NCBI GenBank assembly: GCA_031082105.1
Contig: JAVHLO010000208.1
Span: 1-6,310, forward strand
DNA: 6,310 bases
Reading direction: 5' to 3'
From: Planctomycetota bacterium
GTDB lineage: Bacteria; Planctomycetota; MHYJ01; JACQXL01; JAVHLO01
This document shows positions 1 to 4,934 of the stretch, one piece after another. The notes beneath the pieces were generated by a model that saw only the letters and a list, made by a program, of their open reading frames with translations, made no database searches and was not told the origin of the DNA. How positions within the stretch are numbered: position 1 is the first letter of the stretch; every line of letters starts with the position of its first letter. A program made the translations under genes and the position numbers.

Positions 1-8
1 CAATGGAG

Positions 9-29
9 ATTCCGAACCAAGTTCGGAAT
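9..29. repeat. Short perfect hairpin repeat
   Basis: Nine bases, ATTCCGAAC (9-17), are followed by CAA and the exact reverse complement GTTCGGAAT (21-29). The spurious peptide read through it, IPNQVRND, is one I associate with a dispersed intergenic repeat found in many bacterial genomes. That link is from memory. No gene overlaps it. It may be the edge of a larger repeat that starts left of the window. Confidence 0.6.
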
Positions 30-101
30 GACAAGCTGTCGGGCTTTTTCCCTGATACACGAATGATCCGGGCTAGAATCCTGAGTCCACAAGAGCTGAA
101 A

Positions 102-262
102 CAGAATTCAAGATCTTGTCAACCCGGAAACCGCCAAGACGCCATGGAAATCACGAAGGCCCTGGCGTTTTCGAGACTTTTCGGCGTATCCGGCCGGATC
201 TTGCTTCCTGATGATTCCTGGCGTTCTTGGCGTTCGTGGCTTGCTACAAGCTTGACATTCTG
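102..262. repeat. MITE-like palindromic intergenic element
   Basis: The two ends are inverted repeats. The left end, CAGAATTCAAGATCTTGT (102-119), reversed and complemented, matches ACAAGCTTGACATTCTG (246-262) at 16 positions with two small gaps. Inside these ends, GCCAAGACGCCATGGAAATCA (about 133-153) is mirrored imperfectly by TGATTCCTGGCGTTCTTGGCG (about 212-232). A perfect 12-base palindrome, ATCCGGCCGGAT (188-199), lies near the centre. The element has no coding content. Reading frames through it give low-complexity peptides such as SWRSWRSW, typical of spurious ORFs in such repeats. A partial inverted copy lies at 3084-3134. The size (161 bp), terminal inverted repeats and lack of a gene fit a non-autonomous, folded-RNA or MITE-type element. 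Mobility is inferred, not shown. Confidence 0.65.
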
Positions 263-340
263 TCGTGAGTTGTCGAACTTTCGCCAATAGTCCCGGCCGG
301 TCCGACAATCTAAAATCCAAATTCCGGTAGTCTTCTTCAT

Positions 341-344
341 GAGG
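341..344 (+). promoter_or_regulatory. Shine-Dalgarno choosing the start of permease 1
   Basis: GAGG lies six bases before the ATG at 351. The two other in-frame ATGs, at 339 and 348, are too early for it: 339 overlaps the motif and 348 leaves only three bases. The 351 start gives MRLSFLSLAWKNL, which also fits the usual N-terminus of this permease family. Confidence 0.5.
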
Positions 345-350
345 TCTATG

Positions 351-1496
351 ATGCGCCTGTCGTTCCTGTCGCTCGCCTGGAAGAACCTCGCAAGGAACAG
401 GACGAGAACGCTGTTGACGGTGGCCGGCGTCACCGTGGCCGTTACGCTGTTCACGTTCTTTTACACGCTCGACGCGAGCCTGAACGTGGTTCTCAACGAA
501 TCGAGCGGCAAACAGAACCTGATCGTGCAACAGGAAGGCCACTGGTGACCGTCGAAGAGCGAGCTGCCCGACACCGCGGCGGCGGCGATCGGGCAACTGC
601 CTCAGGTTGAGGTGGTGATGCCGGTGAGGCTCGTCATGAGCGAGTGCAAGGCGACCGCGGACCTCGTGGCGGTCTATGGAATCGACAAGGAATCGTTCCA
701 GCGCTTCAGGGCCTTCGACGTGGACGCCGCGGCCGTCGAGGACTTCAAGGCGGACAAGAGCGGCGCGCTCATGGGCGTTGAGATGGCGAGGCGATTCGGT
801 TACAAGGTGGGCGAGTACGTGACGCTGCCGAAGCTCGAGGGCGTCTCGTTCACGGTCCGCGGAATCTACACGACAGGCGGAACCGTATACGACAACGTTG
901 TGCTCGTCGGGCGCAGGTTCCTCCAGGAATGCGTTGACGCTCAGGGGATCAGCAGCCAGTTCCAGGTCAAGGTGAAGGACGGCGTGAACCCCGAACAGGT
1001 TGCGGCGGAGATCGACACGCTGCCCGCCACGGTCAAGACACGCACGCTCAGCGAAAAGGCGTTCATGGGTTCGGCGTTCGAGGACCTCGCCGGCATGATG
1101 GAGTACGCCCGAATAGTGGCCGTCGCGACCCTGCTCGTCCTGCTCGTTGCGATCGGCAACACCATCTCGATGGCCACCCGCGACAGGATCAGAGAGATCG
1201 CCGTCCTCAGGACGCTGGGGTTCACCCGGCGAAGCATCATGGGGACAGTGCTGGCCGAGTCATTCACGATCTCCGTGATCGGCGGCGCCGTCGGATTGCT
1301 CATCGCATGGCTGGCCTTCACGTTCGGCCGGTTCGTAATAGCGGTCTGCGGAATGTCGATCCGGTTCGCGCTTGCGCCTGAGATGATATTCCTGGTGGCC
1401 GTGGTCATCGGCGCGCTCGGGCTCGCGGGCGGTCTCGTCCCGGCAATAGCGTCGTCGAGGCGGAACGTGGCCCATTCGCTCCGCCATGTGGACTAG
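351..1496 (+). CDS. FtsX/MacB-like ABC transporter permease with an internal TGA
   Basis: This is an inner-membrane permease subunit of a type VII (MacB/LolCE-like) ABC transporter. Such subunits pass ATP-driven motion to a periplasmic domain rather than moving substrate across the inner membrane. The N-terminus has the family pattern SLAWKNLARNRTRTLLT. One membrane segment follows (about residues 21-40), then a periplasmic domain, then three C-terminal membrane segments (about 255-274, 304-323 and 345-366). The coupling helix ATRDRIREIAVLRTLGF (about 274-290) and the C-terminal SSRRNVAHSLRHVD are typical of FtsX domains. Total length, 381 codons, is normal. The reading frame is broken once, by TGA at codon 66 (546-548). 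The same frame continues coding-like on both sides (HW-stop-PSKSELPDTAAAAIGQLP), so there is no frameshift. If TGA stops translation, only a 65-residue fragment is made. Reinitiation at GTG 612/615 or ATG 618 would lack the first membrane segment. Permease 2 follows after 154 bases. A pseudogene, a recoded codon or a base error remain possible. Confidence 0.8.
546..548 (+). other. In-frame TGA inside permease 1
   Basis: The TGA falls in the motif EGHW-stop-PSKSELP at the start of the periplasmic domain. From memory, relatives carry a cysteine here in a pattern like RFCPxTSxLP, which is one base from TGA (TGC or TGT). Every Trp codon I read in the neighbouring genes is TGG, so general reading of TGA as Trp is unlikely. 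The bases just after it contain only a four-pair stem (GTCG 551-554 with CGAC 569-572) and no clear bacterial SECIS loop. Nonsense mutation, assembly error and selenocysteine are all open, in that order of likelihood. Confidence 0.8.
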
Positions 1497-1500
1497 CCGA

Positions 1501-1630
1501 CATTTTTCATTGGTCATTGCGCATTTCTCATCTTTCATTTGCCTGATTGGTGCTCCACCAATACGGTCTTGCAAGAGACCAGGAGCATCAATGACCAATG
1601 GCCAATGAGAAATGATAAATGGCAAATGGT
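1501..1630. repeat. Low-GC inverted-repeat block between the two permease genes
   Basis: The left arm (1501-1545) consists of variants of CATTTG/TCATTGG on the + strand. The right arm (1588-1630) carries the same units in reverse complement, for example AATGACCAATGGCCAATGAG. Between them are two small stems: ATTGGTG-CTC-CACCAAT (1546-1562, seven pairs) and GGTCT-TGCAAG-AGACC (1565-1580, five pairs). The block has much lower GC than the genes on either side. From memory, such TCATTTG arrays are dispersed repeats that yield spurious peptides like SFVIGHW. It almost fills the 154-base gap between the permease genes, so a transcript running through both would carry a long hairpin here. Whether this changes downstream expression is unknown. 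Confidence 0.7.
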
Positions 1631-1650
1631 AGTGACATGAGGTCGAAACA

Positions 1651-2817
1651 ATGGCTCTTCCGCTGAAGTACACTGTTCGCAACGTGCTCGTGCGGCGGAC
1701 CCGCACGGCGTTGACCATCCTGGGTGTGGCGCTGGTCGCGCTTGTCGCGGGGTTGATGCTGGCGGTCACCCTCGGCATGGTGCGGTCCATGAAGAACAGC
1801 GGCTCGCCGGACAACGTCCTGCTGCTCAGCAGAAAAGCGACGACCACGATGTTCTCCTCCATCGTGCCGTCGGACGTCGCCCCGCTCTACAGCATCCAGG
1901 GTCTCAGGACATCCGACGAGAACGGCGAACCGTACGTGTCGCCGGAAGTGTTTCACGGCGCGTTAGTGACGTTCCCGGGATACCCGGGCCTCAACGAGGA
2001 GAAGAGCGCATCGGTTCGCGGCGTCACGTCCGCCGCTTTCCTGGTTCACGAACAGGTGAAGATGATCTCAGGTGAAGTGTCGCTCGACAGCGAGACCGCG
2101 GTTGTCGGCCGGCTCGCCTACGTGCGCCTGGGCGTGCCCGAGGACGCGCTGGCTGTGGGACGCACGATCCGATTCGGAGAGAGAAACTGGAAAGTCGTCG
2201 GCGTGTTCGCCGCGCCGGGAACGCTCATGGAGTCGGAAATCTGGGTCGATGCGGGAGAACTCCAGACGACCATCCGGAAGAAGACATACTCGACCATCTC
2301 GCTCAAGCTCGAGAATCCCGCGCTCGTCCAGGATGTCGTGCAGTCCTTGAAAAAGCGGACGGATGTTTTGTATAATGCGTTTTCAGAGACGGAATTCTAC
2401 GACGAGTATGCAAAGACGTTTGTGCAGATGCAGCGGCTTGCGATGCTCGTGACGGCAATCATGGCCGCGGGGGGGCTTTTCATCGGACTGAACACGATGT
2501 TCGCGGCGATCAGGTCGCGCATGCAGGAGGTAGCTTCGCTTCGTGTGCTCGGCTTTCGCGGCCGGCACATCCTCGTCGCCATCGTGCTGGAGTCGATGTT
2601 CATCGCGATCGCGGGCGGAATACTGGCGTGCGTGGCTGTCTGGCTGTTCAGCGGAGTGCCCATCAGGATGTCACAGCGCGCGTTCGTCGTCGAATTCGAC
2701 GTGTCGGTACTGCTTGCGATGTTCGCGATGACGTCAGCCATCGGCCTCCTCGGTGGGATCATCCCCGCCTACCATGCCATCCGGGTGAGGGTCCCGGATG
2801 CGCTGCGCGCGGGGTAA
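1651..2817 (+). CDS. FtsX/MacB-like ABC transporter permease, intact
   Basis: This second inner-membrane permease (388 residues) belongs to the same superfamily as its upstream neighbour and probably pairs with it, as LolC does with LolE. It starts MALPLKYTVRNVLVRRTRTALT, with GAGG at 1639-1642 eight bases before the ATG. Membrane segment 1 spans about residues 20-43. Next comes GSPDNVLLLSRKA, which I recall as typical of one subfamily of tandem permeases, then a large periplasmic domain (about 45-258). The C-terminal FtsX domain has segments at about 262-285, 307-333 and 351-374. The coupling helix SRMQEVASLRVLGFRGRHI begins near residue 288. The closing GIIPAYHAIRVRVPDALRAG is a hallmark of the family. 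The stop is TAA. No ATP-binding protein with Walker motifs is encoded in the window, so the ATPase partner must lie elsewhere. The substrate cannot be read from the sequence. Lipoprotein, lipid, peptide or drug export are all possible. Confidence 0.9.
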   Translation: MALPLKYTVRNVLVRRTRTALTILGVALVALVAGLMLAVTLGMVRSMKNSGSPDNVLLLSRKATTTMFSSIVPSDVAPLYSIQGLRTSDENGEPYVSPEVFHGALVTFPGYPGLNEEKSASVRGVTSAAFLVHEQVKMISGEVSLDSETAVVGRLAYVRLGVPEDALAVGRTIRFGERNWKVVGVFAAPGTLMESEIWVDAGELQTTIRKKTYSTISLKLENPALVQDVVQSLKKRTDVLYNAFSETEFYDEYAKTFVQMQRLAMLVTAIMAAGGLFIGLNTMFAAIRSRMQEVASLRVLGFRGRHILVAIVLESMFIAIAGGILACVAVWLFSGVPIRMSQRAFVVEFDVSVLLAMFAMTSAIGLLGGIIPAYHAIRVRVPDALRAG

Positions 2818-2831
2818 CAGGACTTTGGACC

Positions 2832-2855
2832 GCGGCGGCCGTCCGCCGCTTTGGC
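2832..2855 (+). terminator. Possible terminator after permease 2
   Basis: GCGGCGG (2832-2838), loop CCGT, and CCGCCGC (2843-2849) form a seven-pair all-GC stem starting 15 bases after the stop codon of permease 2. It is followed by TTTGGCTCTTC, a poor T-tract, so intrinsic termination is plausible but not strong. The sequence around it also resembles a dispersed GC-rich repeat, so it may be repeat structure rather than a dedicated terminator. Confidence 0.35.
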
Positions 2856-2897
2856 TCTTCACAGGAAGAGCGCCGATACTCTCCGTCGATCCCGGTT

Positions 2898-3056
2898 CAC
2901 GAATCAAGGTGCTGAAACAGGGACTTCAAGAGACTCTGACGAGACAACAGAGCTTCCGGTCTCGTGCAAGTCTCGTTTCCGCCTCAGGCGAATCCCGCCC
3001 CTGGCGGGACAGTCCCTGTCGGGATTCCACGAGGAATCGTAGACCGGATACGTTGG
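2898..3056. repeat. Gene-free mosaic of short palindromes
   Basis: No convincing gene lies between 2818 and 3176. CACGAAT (2898-2904) and GCTGAAACAG followed by TTCAAGA (2911-2934) recur near the first repeat element (58-64, 95-104 and 108-113), so both spacers share pieces. ACGAGAC (2939-2945) pairs with GTCTCGT (2959-2965). A nested set follows. GAATCCCG (2990-2997) pairs with CGGGATTC (3020-3027). Inside it, TCCCGCC-CCT-GGCGGGA (2993-3009) competes with GGGAC-A-GTCCC (3006-3016). These overlapping stems allow alternative folds. The short frames here encode arginine/serine-rich low-complexity peptides and look spurious. Confidence 0.5.
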
Positions 3057-3083
3057 AAATCCGCGAGAATCCCGGCTTTCTCT

Positions 3084-3134
3084 TGATTTCCTTGGCGTCG
3101 TGGCGGTCTCCGGGTTGTCAATGTCTTGGTTCTT
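3084..3134 (-). repeat. Partial inverted copy of the 102-262 element
   Basis: Bases 3084-3134 match the reverse complement of 103-153 at 41 of 51 positions without gaps. The best stretch is TCCGGGTTG and the blocks TGGCGTC and TGGCGGT. It therefore represents one arm of the 102-262 element in the opposite orientation. No full opposite arm is evident, so it is a fragment or half-element. It ends about 30 bases before the ribosome-binding site of the efflux gene and may overlap that gene's leader or promoter. Confidence 0.65.
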
Positions 3135-3162
3135 GCTCCGGTTCCGGTGGATTCATGGTCCC

Positions 3163-3168
3163 AGGAGG
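3163..3168 (+). promoter_or_regulatory. Shine-Dalgarno selecting a TTG start
   Basis: A full AGGAGG lies eight bases before TTG at 3177. The ATG at 3186 in the same frame is 17 bases away, too far for this motif. Starting at TTG gives (M)RRMRFLILL, a positively charged start to a signal peptide. An upstream in-frame TTG at 3126 has no such site and would put a hydrophilic stretch before the signal sequence. Confidence 0.6.
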
Positions 3169-3176
3169 ACCCGGAC

Positions 3177-4673
3177 TTGCGTCGCATGCGATTCTTGATC
3201 TTGCTTGTGTCGGCCATTGCAGCGAGCAGCCTTTGCGCCTGCGGGGCGCGCCGGCTCTACAATGATGTCATGCCCGAAGACCGCTGGGAGAGCGGGTGGG
3301 AAAGGAACCCCGCTTCCGTGCCGGGACCGCAGGGCGGATCGACGACCGCACCCGCCGAAGGCCTTCCCGAAGCACTGGCGCTGCACGCGACCGACCTCCG
3401 CATGATAATTGCGGAGCGGAACCCTGAGTTTCGCGCCTACCGGGAGCGGGTCGCCGCCGCGCGCCACGCCCAGGAGCAGGCCTCCTCATACAAGAACCCC
3501 AAGGTCGGCCTGCGCGCAGAGATGATGAACATCGAGGAACCCGACTTCGAAGAGAGCAACCGCTCGATCGGTCTCAGTCAACCGATCGAGCTGGGCGGAA
3601 AGCGCGAAGCGCGAGTCCGCCGCGCAGGCGCGGAGATCGAGTTCGCCCGGGCCGTCCGCGAAACGAAGTTCGAGTCGCTCGTCCTCGAGTCCGAACGCGC
3701 CTACTACTCAGTCGTCGTCGAGCGCGCGAGAATCCGGCTCTTGAAGCAGAAACTGTCGAACGCCGAGGCCAGATTGACAATCCTGACCCAGGCGCATTCG
3801 GCCGGCGGCGTCTCCGACCTCCAGCTCGCCCGGGAGCAGACCGAGCCGCCGAAGATGAGCGTCGAAGTGCTCGAGCAGGAGAAAGAACTGGCCGCGGCCG
3901 AAAACCTGCTTCGCCGGCTGCTCGCCCTTCCGCCGGACACGGAACTCCAGTACGCGGACGAGCCGGGTCAGGCGGCTGACGAGCTCCTTTCTGCGGCGAG
4001 CGCGCCGGAATTCGTCTCGGTTCCCCCTGCCGGCCCGGAACTCGAACCGCAATCGCCCTCGAAGCCGGAGACCGGCCCGATCGCGCCAAACCGCGAGCCG
4101 GCCGCCTCCGATACCGGCCGAGAGCCCACCGCGCCCCGGCCGACGACCTCGCTTGAAGATCATCCTGAGATGCTCATCGCCCGCGCCAGGTGGGCCGTCG
4201 CCACCGAGCGCATCCGCGAGGCACAGGTCGAGCCGATCCCGGACCTCGACCTCGAACTCGGCTACATGCGGTCCGGAGATAAGGACGCCGAATTCGGCGG
4301 GGTCGGCATCGGGCTCGTTCTCCCGCTGTTCAACGCGAACACAGGCCGGATCGCAGAGGCGCAACGCGAGGCAAGCGCGCTCGGCGCGGAGATGGAGGAC
4401 GTGCGCAACAGCCTGACGGCGCGCCATTCGTCGGCGTCGGCAGGCTACGAGACCACAAGCCGCGCCGCCGCGAAGTTCCGCAACGAAATCCTACCGCGCT
4501 CGCGCGCGGCGCTCGAGGCCACAAGAGAACAACATCGGCTCGGCGGGATCTCGCGACTTGCGCTGCTCGAAGAAGAGAACCGCATCATCGATATCGAGCT
4601 GGCCGAGCTTCGGACGCTCGCCGCCTTCCTCGACGCCGCCGCGGAGCTCAGGTACTTCCGGCACTCGCAGTAG
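3177..4673 (+). CDS. CzcC/TolC-type outer-membrane efflux lipoprotein
   Basis: This is an outer-membrane channel of the OEP (outer membrane efflux protein) family, which trimerises into a barrel plus a periplasmic coiled-coil tunnel. It has 498 residues, near the usual 420-500. Residues 1-22 form a lipoprotein-type signal, RRMRFLILLVSAIAASSLCAC. The best lipobox is L19-C20-A21 before C22, though C20 at position -2 is unusual. The first OEP repeat holds RNPEFRAYRERVAAARHAQEQA and SQPIELGGKR (134-143), a strong CzcC/CusC-like signature, followed by long Ala/Glu/Arg helices. The second repeat begins at about 327 (DHPEMLIARARWA) and includes LVLPLFNANTGRIAEAQREA (about 381-399) and a final helix rich in Leu, Glu and Ala. 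Between the repeats, residues 275-326 are a Pro/Ser/Thr/Glu-rich insert that I do not expect in typical members. The gene follows the permeases by 359 bases of repeats, so it may not share their transcript. Possible partners are a MacAB-like ABC pump or an RND metal pump. Substrate unknown. Confidence 0.88.
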   Translation: MRRMRFLILLVSAIAASSLCACGARRLYNDVMPEDRWESGWERNPASVPGPQGGSTTAPAEGLPEALALHATDLRMIIAERNPEFRAYRERVAAARHAQEQASSYKNPKVGLRAEMMNIEEPDFEESNRSIGLSQPIELGGKREARVRRAGAEIEFARAVRETKFESLVLESERAYYSVVVERARIRLLKQKLSNAEARLTILTQAHSAGGVSDLQLAREQTEPPKMSVEVLEQEKELAAAENLLRRLLALPPDTELQYADEPGQAADELLSAASAPEFVSVPPAGPELEPQSPSKPETGPIAPNREPAASDTGREPTAPRPTTSLEDHPEMLIARARWAVATERIREAQVEPIPDLDLELGYMRSGDKDAEFGGVGIGLVLPLFNANTGRIAEAQREASALGAEMEDVRNSLTARHSSASAGYETTSRAAAKFRNEILPRSRAALEATREQHRLGGISRLALLEEENRIIDIELAELRTLAAFLDAAAELRYFRHSQ

Positions 4674-4744
4674 CCGTCCGGCGAGACCGCTCCGCATGTC
4701 GGCACCCACCTCTCAGTCCCTACCAAGGCCGACAGTTTGTAGCG

Positions 4745-4783
4745 GCGCCGTCAGGCGCTCGAGTGGACAACGCCTTGCGGCGT
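4745..4783 (+). terminator. Weak hairpins after the efflux gene
   Basis: GCGCC-GTCA-GGCGC (4745-4758) and ACGCC-TTGC-GGCGT (4770-4783) are two five-pair stems 72 to 110 bases after the stop codon. Neither is followed by a T-run, so factor-independent termination is not supported. They are the only structured candidates between the efflux gene and the next promoter. Confidence 0.2.
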
Positions 4784-4820
4784 CACTACGAACTGCCCGA
4801 CCCCGCGCGCACACTGAACA

Positions 4821-4849
4821 TTGACTTCTGCGCCACGGGAGCATATAAT
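4821..4849 (+). promoter_or_regulatory. Near-consensus sigma70 promoter
   Basis: The -35 box TTGACT (4821-4826) and -10 box TATAAT (4844-4849) are separated by exactly 17 bases, the optimum. Only one of the twelve bases departs from consensus. Transcription would start near 4856 and leave a leader of about 80 bases before the ATG at 4935. In GC-rich surroundings such a match is unlikely by chance. It implies that the thioredoxin gene is expressed strongly and independently of the efflux gene. Confidence 0.8.
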
Positions 4850-4864
4850 CGTTGGACAATAGCC

Positions 4865-4890
4865 GTGAGGTCGGGAGCACCCGGCCTCAC
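4865..4890 (+). promoter_or_regulatory. Strong 5'-leader hairpin
   Basis: GTGAGGTCGGG (4865-4875), tetraloop AGCA, and CCCGGCCTCAC (4880-4890) form an 11-pair stem with a single T-G wobble (4871/4884). It begins about ten bases after the predicted transcription start. It has no T-tract, so it is more likely an mRNA-stabilising structure or a protein-binding site than a terminator. A ten-base palindrome, CACGCGCGTG (4896-4905), follows it. Confidence 0.6.
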
Positions 4891-4934
4891 ACTGTCACGC
4901 GCGTGTTTTCCAACTCATTTCTGGAGGTGCCCGC

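Noticed and set aside
3..290. A 95-codon + strand frame at the window start
   Set aside because: It is built from the hairpin repeat and the palindromic element. Its peptides (IPNQVRND, SWRSWRSW) are typical of spurious ORFs in repeats.
252..316. Possible promoter for permease 1 (TTGACA 252-257; TAAAAT 311-316)
   Set aside because: The two boxes are too far apart to work together. Neither has a good partner at 16-18 bases, and TTGACA lies inside the repeat end.
546..590. Selenocysteine insertion element after the TGA
   Set aside because: Only a four-pair stem with a 14-base loop is visible, without the expected apical G/U loop. Kept as an open question under the TGA finding, not called as a feature.
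2798..3265. A 155-codon + strand frame across the spacer before the efflux gene
   Set aside because: It overlaps the ends of two real genes and consists of repeat-derived peptide (ESRPWRDSPCRDST, LISLASWR) with no domain.
3708..4427. Minus-strand frame of 239 codons opposite the efflux gene
   Set aside because: It is arginine-rich with no recognisable domain, and it lies fully within a gene with strong family signatures on the other strand.
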